A DNA stretch of 13,374 bases from Gammaproteobacteria bacterium (GCA_030618475.1 JAUXDG010000053.1:1-13374); one strand, 5' to 3'; shown: positions 7,843-13,374, counted from the first letter of the stretch. Notes: generated by a model not told the origin, from the sequence alone. Program-made: numbers and translations.

Positions 7843-8943
7843 TTGAAGAAAGATGAAAACCTGCACTTCAGCCACGATGAGGCGGACGGACTCGGTATTC
7901 TTGTCACTAATCTGGGTACGCCTGACTCACACCAAGCGCGAGACGTGCGGCGCTATCTCAAGGAGTTCCTGTGGGACCCGCGCGTCGTGGAGGTGCCGCG
8001 CCCGCTATGGTGGCTGATGCTCAACCTGGTCATCCTCAATACCCGTCCACGCAGATCGGCGGCCGCCTACGCGAAAATCTGGACGGCTGAAGGTTCGCCG
8101 CTGCTGACGATTTCAAAACGCCAGGCACAGGCACTGCAGTCGCAACTGGATCAGCGATTCGATGCACCGGTGAAGGTGGTACTGGCCATGCGTTACGGCA
8201 ATCCCTCGATTGCTGCAGGACTCGAACAACTGCGCAAGGCCGGGGCACGACGTATTCTCGTTTTGCCGCTCTATCCTCAATATGCTGCGTCCGCCACAGC
8301 CTCTACCTTCGACGCGGTGAGTCTGGAGTTACGTCGCTGGCGCTGGTTACCGGAACTGCGGTTTGTCAATCACTATCACGATGAGCCGGCCTACATCGAC
8401 GCACTCGCGGAAAGTGTTCGCGAGTACTGGTCTGTGAACGGTGAACCGGACAAGCTGGTGATGTCGTTTCACGGTATTCCCAGGGAGTGCCTGCTGGCCG
8501 GGGATCCCTATTTCTGCGAGTGTCACAAGACCGCCCGCCTGCTGGCAGAAAAGCTGGAACTTCCGCCGCATCGTTGGCAACTGACCTTTCAGTCCAGGCT
8601 CGGTCCGAAAGAGTGGCTCAAGCCCTATACCGATCACACCCTGCAGGCGCTGGCCAAAGAGGGCGTCAGGAACGTCCACGTCATGTGCCCGGGATTCAGT
8701 GCCGACTGCCTGGAAACCCTGGAGGAAATTGTCATGGAAAACCGCGATACCTTTCTTGCGGCGGGCGGTGAGAACTATGCGTATATAGCCTGTCTGAATG
8801 ACCGGCCCTCACACATCGCTATGCTTTCTGAACTGGTAATGAAGCACGTTCAGGGCTGGTTGCCCGCGCAAACGCCGTCACAACGGGAAAAAGAACTGGT
8901 GCAACGCAAGGCGCTGGCTGTAGCCGCCGGGGCGGCTGATTGA
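7843..8943 (+). CDS. hemH: Ferrochelatase HemH
   Basis: Inserts Fe2+ into protoporphyrin IX, the last step of protoheme synthesis, at the cytoplasmic side of the membrane. It has 366 residues, a little longer than E. coli HemH (320) because of short N- and C-terminal extensions. Visible are GILVTNLGTPD at 18-28, the LPLYPQYAASATAST block at 141-155, catalytic His210 in MSFHGIPREC, GDPYFCECHKTA at 220-231, and Glu291 in FSADCLETLEE, the second active-site acid. The start is a TTG at 7843. It has AGGA nine bases before it, no ATG or GTG lies in frame before the conserved core, and the nearby ATG at 7833 runs into a stop after seven codons. The chelatase gene cbiX follows 46 nt later and is probably cotranscribed. 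Confidence 0.96.
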   Translation: MKKDENLHFSHDEADGLGILVTNLGTPDSHQARDVRRYLKEFLWDPRVVEVPRPLWWLMLNLVILNTRPRRSAAAYAKIWTAEGSPLLTISKRQAQALQSQLDQRFDAPVKVVLAMRYGNPSIAAGLEQLRKAGARRILVLPLYPQYAASATASTFDAVSLELRRWRWLPELRFVNHYHDEPAYIDALAESVREYWSVNGEPDKLVMSFHGIPRECLLAGDPYFCECHKTARLLAEKLELPPHRWQLTFQSRLGPKEWLKPYTDHTLQALAKEGVRNVHVMCPGFSADCLETLEEIVMENRDTFLAAGGENYAYIACLNDRPSHIAMLSELVMKHVQGWLPAQTPSQREKELVQRKALAVAAGAAD

Positions 8944-8989
8944 AGCGGTCTAGCGTTGGCAACAGTTTACCTGCAGAGGGGTTGAAACG

Positions 8990-9391
8990 ATGAGGAGTTT
9001 GCTGCTGGTGGCCCATGGCAGCCGCCGTAACGCCTCCAATGAAGAGATTCGCGCGCTGACCGAGCGTTTGCGTGTGGCGGCCGATAGCTTTGATTATCTG
9101 GCCTGTGCCTTTCTTGAATTGGCCGAACCCTCGATTCCCGACGGCTTGCGTCAGGCGATTTCCAGGGGGGCGAGTGAAGTGGTGGTATTACCCTACTTCC
9201 TTTCGGCAGGGCGCCATGTGGTGACTGATATTCCCGCCGAGATAGAGCGTGTTCAGAAGGAATGCCCCTCGGTAGATATCCACCTCGCGCCCTACCTGGG
9301 TGCCGCTGAAGGGCTCGTGGGGTTGTTGATGGCGCAGGCCTCGCGGGTCACAAATCATTCCCCTGCACAGGGCGTTTCCCGGCCCGCCTGA
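8990..9391 (+). CDS. cbiX: CbiX-type sirohydrochlorin chelatase, short form
   Basis: A 133-residue single-domain class II tetrapyrrole chelatase. The N-terminus MRSLLLVAHGSRRNASNEE carries the metal-binding His9. The second half-motif VVVLPYFLSAGRHVVTDIP (about 64-82) carries His76. These two histidines bind the incoming metal in CbiX/SirB proteins. The length fits the short family (CbiXS), which acts as a homodimer, rather than the longer two-domain form. There is no His-rich tail. GAGGGG eight bases before the ATG supports the start. It may insert cobalt (cobalamin) or iron (siroheme, heme d1) into sirohydrochlorin; no cobalamin or siroheme genes are in the window to decide. Placement just behind hemH suggests shared expression with heme synthesis. 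Confidence 0.88.
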   Translation: MRSLLLVAHGSRRNASNEEIRALTERLRVAADSFDYLACAFLELAEPSIPDGLRQAISRGASEVVVLPYFLSAGRHVVTDIPAEIERVQKECPSVDIHLAPYLGAAEGLVGLLMAQASRVTNHSPAQGVSRPA

Positions 9392-9471
9392 TCAAGCCGC
9401 GCAATAGGCAGGAGCATGACGCTGAACCCGTAGTTATCAGATGGATAGAGCACTGGGCATCCCGGCTTTAT

Positions 9472-9516
9472 ATGATCTGGATCAATTATTATCAGGCTGG
9501 AGTTGGATAGTATTCT
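9472..9516 (+). promoter_or_regulatory. FNR/Anr-type box with class II spaced -10
   Basis: TGATCTGGATCA at 9473-9484 is a perfect palindrome that fits the FNR/Anr consensus TTGAT-N4-ATCAA except for its first base (A at 9472). Its centre is 9478.5. TATTCT at 9511-9516 can serve as the -10, with transcription starting near 9520-9523. The box is then centred at about -41.5 to -44, close to the class II activator position. It points at the small membrane gene at 9608 and predicts induction under low oxygen. Confidence 0.65.
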
Positions 9517-9607
9517 AAACCCACTCGGGAGGGATTGTTTAATCCATCTAGCAGACCGGGTGGATTTTCAGTGCTGTAGTGTCCTGTGCTGTCAAGGAGA
9601 AAACCTG

Positions 9608-9757
9608 ATGACTGATTATCTGAATATGGATGCACTCGCCATAACTGTCTATGTTATTACCCTGTTTATCTGCCTGGGGCTCATCGCCTACGTCGTCTGG
9701 GGGTGGCGCCAGAGAATGCGATATACCACTAGTCCGTTAAAGAAAATACATGAGTAA
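9608..9757 (+). CDS. Small single-pass membrane protein, FNR-linked
   Basis: A 49-residue protein beginning MTDYLNMDALAITVYVITLF. One membrane helix spans about residues 10-31 (ITVYVITLFICLGLIAYVVWGW) and is followed by a basic tail, RQRMRY...LKKIHE, so the C-terminus should be cytoplasmic. AAGGAG eight bases before the ATG is a strong ribosome site and fixes the start; the open frame continues 35 codons upstream without such support. The FNR/Anr box with -10 ahead and the intrinsic terminator behind suggest a self-contained anaerobically induced unit. Size and topology recall small oxidase subunits such as CcoQ or CydX, but no sequence match is recognised and no oxidase gene is present. Function unknown. 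Confidence 0.65.
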   Translation: MTDYLNMDALAITVYVITLFICLGLIAYVVWGWRQRMRYTTSPLKKIHE

Positions 9758-9864
9758 CGCATACTATACAAACACTTACCAGATGCTCCCGCACCGGTTT
9801 CGCTGCCTTGATCGGCATGACAGGAGCGGAGGCCGTCTGACAAACTACCACTACAATGATATCG

Positions 9865-9887
9865 CCACCTTCGGGTGGTTTTATTTT
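9865..9887 (+). terminator. Intrinsic terminator with UUCG tetraloop
   Basis: CCACC (9865-9869), loop TTCG (9870-9873) and GGTGG (9874-9878) are followed by TTTTATTTT (9879-9887). This is a compact stem, an extra-stable loop and a U-tract, the standard rho-independent form. It ends the transcript of the 49-residue membrane gene about 110 nt after its stop. The rest of the gap to 10126 holds the next promoter region. Confidence 0.85.
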
Positions 9888-9940
9888 GGCTGGCTGATGC
9901 CGCTGGACCCGGCGCCGCAAGGAATGCTGCAGCGAATTGA

Positions 9941-9954
9941 TTGATCTGGATCAA
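9941..9954 (+). promoter_or_regulatory. Perfect FNR/Anr box
   Basis: TTGATCTGGATCAA matches TTGAT-N4-ATCAA at every specified base. It shares 13 consecutive bases with the box at 9473-9485. Its centre (9947.5) is about 67 bases before the start predicted from TATAAT at 10003-10008, so it sits in class I territory, though not at the commonest -61.5 or -71.5 phases. The expected target is the small exported gene at 10126. Confidence 0.7.
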
Positions 9955-9995
9955 GAGTCATGTTTTTTACCCGCAACCAACATCGTTGCCCGTAA

Positions 9996-10015
9996 TTTGG
10001 TATATAATTACCAAA
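9996..10015 (+). promoter_or_regulatory. -10 element inside a perfect 20-bp palindrome (operator candidate)
   Basis: TTTGGTA (9996-10002) and TACCAAA (10009-10015) are exact inverted repeats flanking TATAAT (10003-10008), a consensus -10. No good -35 lies at 16-18 nt, consistent with activator dependence. A protein bound to the palindrome would cover the -10 and the predicted start near 10015 and so would repress. I do not recognise the regulator from the motif. Confidence 0.55.
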
Positions 10016-10049
10016 GAAGAGCATGACGTTCAGGAGTGATTGTTTTGCT

Positions 10050-10065
10050 ATCAATGAAAATTGAT
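10050..10065 (+). other. Hairpin in the 5' leader (GAAA tetraloop)
   Basis: ATCAAT (10050-10055), loop GAAA (10056-10059) and ATTGAT (10060-10065) form a perfect six-pair stem with a GNRA loop. It lies within the roughly 110-nt untranslated leader between the predicted transcript start near 10015 and the ATG at 10126. No U-tract follows, so it is not a terminator. It may stabilise the leader RNA or affect translation. Confidence 0.4.
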
Positions 10066-10110
10066 GGTGGGAACATCAGAGTGCTTTGCAGAGATAATCA
10101 TTTGAAATGA

Positions 10111-10119
10111 GGGGGGGGG
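10111..10119 (+). promoter_or_regulatory. Homopolymer of nine G in the ribosome-binding region
   Basis: Nine consecutive G begin 15 bases before the ATG at 10126, with TAGGCT in between. The run supplies or spaces the Shine-Dalgarno contact. G tracts of this length are prone to slippage, which here would change spacing and therefore translation rate, not reading frame. Confidence 0.5.
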
Positions 10120-10125
10120 TAGGCT

Positions 10126-10356
10126 ATGAAATTGCATCTGCCGCAGGTCTTGCAATGCATGGTTCTCGGAACCAGCGTTGTGTCGTTGCCGGTCGGAGCG
10201 GAAACGTTTGATAATGGGAGCGCACCGACAGAACCTGTCCATAATTTGGCGGGTCAGCTGGTTGGCTTTGATTCGCTGACATCGGAAGCGCTACTGCTGG
10301 TTGTTTTCATCCTGCTAGTACTTGCCGTGATCGTGCATAAGCCCAAAGCACCCTGA
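10126..10356 (+). CDS. Small exported single-pass membrane protein
   Basis: A 76-residue protein. It has a signal-like N-terminus (MKLHLPQVLQCMVLGTSVVS, then LPVGA before ETF), a polar stretch of about 25-30 residues (DNGSAPTEPVHNLAGQLVGF), and a hydrophobic helix at about 53-70 (SEALLLVVFILLVLAVIV) ending HKPKAP. Either the signal is cleaved and the protein is anchored by its C-terminal helix, or it is a two-helix hairpin; the basic end favours a cytoplasmic C-terminus. The ribosome site region is nine G (10111-10119), then TAGGCT, then ATG. A perfect FNR/Anr box and a palindromic -10 lie upstream. I recognise no family. A weak inverted repeat CCCTGA/TCAGGG (10351-10377) overlaps the stop. 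Confidence 0.7.
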   Translation: MKLHLPQVLQCMVLGTSVVSLPVGAETFDNGSAPTEPVHNLAGQLVGFDSLTSEALLLVVFILLVLAVIVHKPKAP

Positions 10357-10389
10357 GCGGGCAGCGGGGTTTCAGGGTTGCGGACGGTA

Positions 10390-10507
10390 TCCCGCCCCCG
10401 ATCGAACAGCGTAGAATTCAGCCACGGAATACACGGAAATAAACGATAAATAATTTCCGTGTTTTCTGTGGCTATTCACATGGCATTAGCTTAACCAAGT
10501 ACCATTC
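10390..10507. repeat. Dispersed palindromic repeat, copy 2 (family A)
   Basis: Second copy of the element at 6953-7079, in the same orientation, about 118 bp. Here the inverted repeat is better preserved: GCCACGGAATACACGGAAAT (10421-10440) pairs with 10453-10472 with only two mismatches over 20 bases, around a 12-base AT-rich loop. The shared right flank CATTAGCTTAA lies at 10484-10494. It sits between the small exported gene and the next promoter, and its hairpin could also limit read-through. Confidence 0.78.
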
Positions 10508-10538
10508 CCCTCTGACCCCTTTTTGCCCCAAATTTGTC

Positions 10539-10544
10539 TATAAT
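10539..10544 (+). promoter_or_regulatory. Probable -10 of the phage-domain membrane gene
   Basis: A consensus TATAAT lies 33 bases before the ATG at 10577, just outside the palindromic repeat. No strong -35 is visible at standard spacing (the nearest candidate, TGACCC at 10513-10518, is 20 nt away). Support is therefore the -10 and its position only. Confidence 0.35.
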
Positions 10545-10576
10545 TGGCTTTTACCTGCTCAAAGGATTGTCTTTCA

Positions 10577-11071
10577 ATGTTTGAAGATACGTTTACGCTG
10601 ATTATCTTCGTCGCGATGTTTGCCATTATGGGCGGCTGGATATATGTCATTTCGCAGAATGCGCATCATACGCGTAAACAAGTCCAGCAAATTGCCGAAC
10701 AGCATACGCTCATTCATTCCGATGACCGGGCCCGCTCTATTTGCCGGGCCGTTCACCAGCTGCACCCCTTGATGCATGCCGGGATAGATTTTGTCATCAA
10801 ACGGGACGGACCCGGCCAGGCGCCCTACATTGCCGAATGGAATGCGTTGGAGCCGAAACCCACTCCGGAACAGCTGCAGGCGGTATTGCCGACTATACCC
10901 GCTGCAGACCAGGACTACGCAGAGTTACGGCGGTCAGAATACCCGAGTGTCGGCGATCAGCTCGATGCCGCTTACCAGGTGCGTCATGGAGACAATAGCG
11001 AACAAATTCAGATAGACGCCACGATAGCGGAGGTTAAAGCACGCTATCCGAAATCAGAGGTCTGCCCGTGA
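10577..11071 (+). CDS. Membrane-anchored protein with phage tail accessory (XkdW-like) domain
   Basis: A 164-residue protein. The N-terminus MFEDTFTLIIFVAMFAIMGG (extending to WIYVISQ, residue 27) is one membrane helix, followed by a short polar linker. The soluble part has two blocks familiar from phage tail-associated proteins: SICRAVHQLHPLMHAGIDFV leading to PYIAEWNALEPKPTPEQLQA, and a C-terminal AELRRSEYPSVGDQLDAAY ending in IAEVKARYPKSE. In phages this domain is short, soluble and found near tail-fibre genes; no other phage gene is nearby. AAAGGA about ten bases before the ATG supports the start; the frame opens 33 nt earlier at a TTG inside the promoter. I read it as a domesticated phage domain attached to a membrane anchor. 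The domain match is from memory of the pattern and the function is unknown. Confidence 0.72.
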   Translation: MFEDTFTLIIFVAMFAIMGGWIYVISQNAHHTRKQVQQIAEQHTLIHSDDRARSICRAVHQLHPLMHAGIDFVIKRDGPGQAPYIAEWNALEPKPTPEQLQAVLPTIPAADQDYAELRRSEYPSVGDQLDAAYQVRHGDNSEQIQIDATIAEVKARYPKSEVCP

Positions 11072-11094
11072 AGGGTCGACATAAGGGTTAGACC

Positions 11095-11145
11095 ATGCCG
11101 CTTACGCCTGATGCTGTGGTGCTGAAGGCGATGACACGGGGATAA
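11095..11145 (+). CDS. Possible 16-codon leader ORF before the phosphate transporter
   Basis: A short frame, MPLTPDAVVLKAMTRG, has AAGGG seven bases before its ATG. It ends with a TAA two bases before the ATG of the cotransporter gene, so ribosomes finishing it could restart on the main gene. The cotransporter also has its own GGGG site within the last codons of this frame. There is no repeated regulatory codon run as in attenuators. It could be chance. Confidence 0.25.
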   Translation: MPLTPDAVVLKAMTRG

Positions 11146-11147
11146 AA

Positions 11148-12983
11148 ATGACACGAAGAATCCTGCTATTAACCATCTTTGCCATTCTCGCTTACGGCTT
11201 CTGGGTCAGTCCGGATTTCAAGACCATTGCCGCCGGGGTGGCTATTTTCCTGCTGGGCATGTATTCGCTGGAAGAGGGTTTCAAGGCATTCAGTGGCGGT
11301 GTGCTGGAAAACTTTCTGCAGAAGACCACGGATACGACCTGGAAGAGCCTGTCGTTCGGCATCGTCTCGACCACGCTCATGCAATCCAGTTCGCTGGTTT
11401 CGGTCATCACGATTTCCTTTCTCAGTGCCGGACTCATCGCCCTGACACAGGGTATCGGCATCATTTTCGGTGCTAATCTGGGCACCACCACCGGTGCCTG
11501 GCTGGTGGCCGGTCTGGGCCTGAAGATCGACATCGCCGCCTACGCCATGCCCATGCTGGTTTTCGGCGTGATCATGATGTTCCAGAAAAGCAACACCAAG
11601 CTGCAGGGAGCCGGCTGGGCACTGATCGGACTCGGCTTCCTGTTCCTCGGTATCGCCTACATGAAAGGGGGCTTCGAGACCGTCGGCGCTCAGTTCGACC
11701 TGGCACAGTTCGCCGTACCGGGTTTCAAAGGCCTGCTGATCTATACCGGTATCGGTATCGCGGCAACTGTGGTGATGCAGTCCAGTCATGCCACCCTGGT
11801 ACTGATTCTAACGGCCCTGGCGGCCGGACAGATCACCTACGAAAACGCCCTGGCGTTGGCGATCGGCGCCAATGTGGGCACCTGTATTACCGCTATTCTT
11901 GGTTCCCTAAGTGCTAATGTGGAGGGTAAACGGCTAGCGGTGGCTCATCTTATCTTCAACGTGGCCACCGGTGTTATCGCTATTGTCTTCATTAGTCAGT
12001 TCCTCTGGGGAGTGGAGCATATCAGTGCCATGGTCGGTATTGCCGACGATGATTACACGCTCAAGCTGGCAGTGTTCCACACCCTGTTCAATATTACAGG
12101 CGTATTGGTTATGTCACCCCTGATCGGAAAACTGGCTTCATTTCTCACAACTGCATTACGTCCTCCTGCTGTCACCACAGTGCAGCCAAAATACCTGAAT
12201 GGTGCCGCCCTGGAATTGCCGGACACCATCATGGAGGCAGTACGTAAAGAAACGCTGCATCTGTGGGATAATGCCTTCGAGATCATTGCACACGGCATCA
12301 ACCTGCATCGGACGGATATCCTTTCCGAGCGCGATCTCAAAGAGATCATAGATGAGAGTAATAAGCCTGTCGATATTGATATCGATAAGAAATACGAGCG
12401 AAATGTGAAGATGCTGTATGGTGCTATCGTATCCTTTATCAGTGAGGCTCATCCCCATATCTCTGCGGAATATGCGGAGGATCTATATGGGTTGCGAACC
12501 GCTGGTCGTAACATCGTGGAAGCTATCAAGGATGTCAAGCACCTGCGTAAAAACCTGGATGCTTTCATGATGTCGGACAATCCTCATGTTATGAAAGAGT
12601 ATGAGCTTTTCCGTATACGCCTGGCTAATATACTGCGTGAGTTATCCGCTCTGCGTCTAAATATGGACGACCCTGAAAATGTAGTCATCCTTGATCTGGA
12701 TGGACTCAAGGCTGAGATGCGCGAAGGAGATATTGTTGCCAACGGGATGCTGGACCGACTTATTCGTGAGAATAAAATCACCGGGGAGATGGCCACCTCC
12801 ATAATGAATGACAGTTCATATGTTTATGATATTTCGAGCAAACTGATTGACATGGGAATGGTATTGTTTGCTGCGCGTGGACTGGAACTCAGAGCGGAAG
12901 AGCAAAATATGGCTCTGAGCGAAGAAGAGCTGGACGCGGTAGTCAAAGAAATTGAAGCCGAAGAAAACACACCTGCCAACTAA
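11148..12983 (+). CDS. Na+/phosphate cotransporter family protein with PhoU-like C-terminal domain
   Basis: A 611-residue inner-membrane protein of the Na/Pi-cotransporter II family (NptA/YjbB type). It has the two inverted substrate repeats: MQSSSLVSVITIS (78-90) with GANLGTTTG (108-116), and MQSSHATLVLIL (210-221) with GANVGTCIT (240-248). The QSS motifs line the phosphate/sodium path in known members. Around ten helices fill residues 5-335. From about 370 to 590 the protein is helical and soluble, a PhoU-like domain expected to sense or gate phosphate flux in the cytoplasm. The end is acidic (EELDAVVKEIEAEE). The ATG has GGGG eight bases upstream. Codons become visibly more AT-ending in the PhoU half. 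It may import phosphate with Na+ or export it, as reported for YjbB; direction cannot be read here. Confidence 0.92.
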   Translation: MTRRILLLTIFAILAYGFWVSPDFKTIAAGVAIFLLGMYSLEEGFKAFSGGVLENFLQKTTDTTWKSLSFGIVSTTLMQSSSLVSVITISFLSAGLIALTQGIGIIFGANLGTTTGAWLVAGLGLKIDIAAYAMPMLVFGVIMMFQKSNTKLQGAGWALIGLGFLFLGIAYMKGGFETVGAQFDLAQFAVPGFKGLLIYTGIGIAATVVMQSSHATLVLILTALAAGQITYENALALAIGANVGTCITAILGSLSANVEGKRLAVAHLIFNVATGVIAIVFISQFLWGVEHISAMVGIADDDYTLKLAVFHTLFNITGVLVMSPLIGKLASFLTTALRPPAVTTVQPKYLNGAALELPDTIMEAVRKETLHLWDNAFEIIAHGINLHRTDILSERDLKEIIDESNKPVDIDIDKKYERNVKMLYGAIVSFISEAHPHISAEYAEDLYGLRTAGRNIVEAIKDVKHLRKNLDAFMMSDNPHVMKEYELFRIRLANILRELSALRLNMDDPENVVILDLDGLKAEMREGDIVANGMLDRLIRENKITGEMATSIMNDSSYVYDISSKLIDMGMVLFAARGLELRAEEQNMALSEEELDAVVKEIEAEENTPAN

Positions 12984-13005
12984 TTTGTAACGAAGGGGAT
13001 AGCCA

Positions 13006-13260
13006 GTGCCAATCGATGAAGTTCTTAAACGGTTAAGCAATTATCTGGACAAAGGCGAACGTAAGAAGAAAGTGCATTGCGAGCAGATTGATACCTTGTT
13101 GGATAAACTCAAGGAGAAAGAGAGCAGCCTTGAGAAAAAGCTGTCAAATGAGAAGGATCCAGATAAGAGGAAGCGTCTCAAGATCGAACTCAAGGTTGTG
13201 ACTGCACAGCGAAAAAAGGGACGAAAACGTCGCAAGGAACTGAATGCCAAATGCAAATAG
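13006..13260 (+). CDS. Small basic coiled-coil protein
   Basis: An 84-residue, highly charged protein starting with GTG at 13006, with AAGGGG seven bases upstream. It begins 22 nt after the cotransporter stop and is probably cotranscribed with it. Residues about 26-48 (EQIDTLLDKLKEKESSLEKK) and 57-70 (RLKIELKVVTAQRK) read as two amphipathic helices joined at DPDK, an antiparallel hairpin candidate. The C-terminus is a Lys/Arg cluster (RKKGRKRRKEL). There is no signal peptide or membrane helix, so it should be cytoplasmic. I recognise no family. The basic tail could contact nucleic acid, the acidic end of the transporter's PhoU domain, or polyphosphate; this is inference. Cys25 and Cys83 are its only cysteines. 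Confidence 0.78.
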   Translation: MPIDEVLKRLSNYLDKGERKKKVHCEQIDTLLDKLKEKESSLEKKLSNEKDPDKRKRLKIELKVVTAQRKKGRKRRKELNAKCK

Positions 13261-13332
13261 CGATGTGGTGTCGCTAGTGCCAATTGTCGATGTCTTTGGA
13301 TGATTTATGGTGTTTGTTGTCCTCAGATCAAT

Positions 13333-13359
13333 TTGACGAGGTATTAATTGGGGTAGAAT
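13333..13359 (+). promoter_or_regulatory. Possible promoter at the right edge
   Basis: TTGACG (13333-13338) and TAGAAT (13354-13359) are good hexamers, but the spacer is 15 nt, shorter than optimal. If real it drives a gene or RNA beyond the window. Nothing else is seen in 13261-13374 apart from a weak six-base inverted repeat, TAGCGA/TCGCTA (13258-13276), without a T-tract. Confidence 0.3.
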
Positions 13360-13374
13360 GCTCGGATAAGTAAC

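Noticed and set aside
9750..9944. A 64-codon plus-strand frame overlapping the end of the 49-residue membrane gene.
   Set aside because: It runs straight through the strong UUCG intrinsic terminator and has an ordinary non-coding composition with no family resemblance.
10351..10377. CCCTGA/TCAGGG inverted repeat at the end of the small exported gene as a terminator.
   Set aside because: It has a long loop, no T-tract, and overlaps the stop codon. It is noted only as a weak possibility.
11169..11789. A 206-codon minus-strand frame opposite the cotransporter gene.
   Set aside because: It is antisense to well-conserved transporter motifs and has shadow composition (rich in His, Gly and Gln).
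13258..13276. TAGCGA/TCGCTA inverted repeat after the coiled-coil gene as a terminator.
   Set aside because: The stem is only six pairs with an eight-base loop and lacks a following T-tract.

Overview
The window looks like chromosomal DNA of a free-living gammaproteobacterium that can respire with little or no oxygen. The grounds are the group-2 type Mrp antiporter operon, HtpX and HemH of gammaproteobacterial type, two near-consensus FNR/Anr boxes, and dispersed palindromic intergenic repeats. No rRNA or tRNA fixes the lineage, so a finer placement (for example among sulfur oxidisers) would be a guess.

Region 1 (1-5628, minus strand) is a tightly overlapped cation/proton antiporter operon in transcription order mnhAB (A and B subunits fused), mnhC, mnhD, mnhE, mnhF and mnhG. 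mnhG runs off the left edge. Successive genes overlap by 1, 4, 1, 7 and 4 nt, so the subunits are probably translationally coupled and made as one membrane complex exporting Na+ (or K+) for H+.

Region 2 (5629-7170) holds a repeat-rich spacer, the membrane zinc protease gene htpX (minus strand), and a spacer with an imperfect palindromic repeat and a strong plus-strand promoter. Region 3 (7171-9391, plus strand) carries an exported retropepsin-like aspartic protease that may be read from a leaderless mRNA, ferrochelatase hemH (TTG start), and a short CbiX-type tetrapyrrole chelatase directly behind hemH.

Region 4 (9392-10576) is AT-richer and is the most unusual part. It has two FNR/Anr-type boxes, each ahead of a small single-pass membrane protein gene of unknown function. 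The first gene has a -10 at class II distance from its box and a UUCG intrinsic terminator behind it. The second has a 20-bp perfect palindrome centred on its -10, a roughly 110-nt leader with a GAAA-loop hairpin, and a run of nine G in its ribosome-binding region. A second copy of the palindromic repeat follows.

Region 5 (10577-13374, plus strand) has a membrane-anchored protein whose soluble part resembles phage tail accessory (XkdW-like) proteins, a Na+/phosphate cotransporter with a C-terminal PhoU-like domain, and a small, very basic coiled-coil protein. A possible promoter lies at the right edge. No CRISPR array, transposase, tRNA or rRNA was seen.
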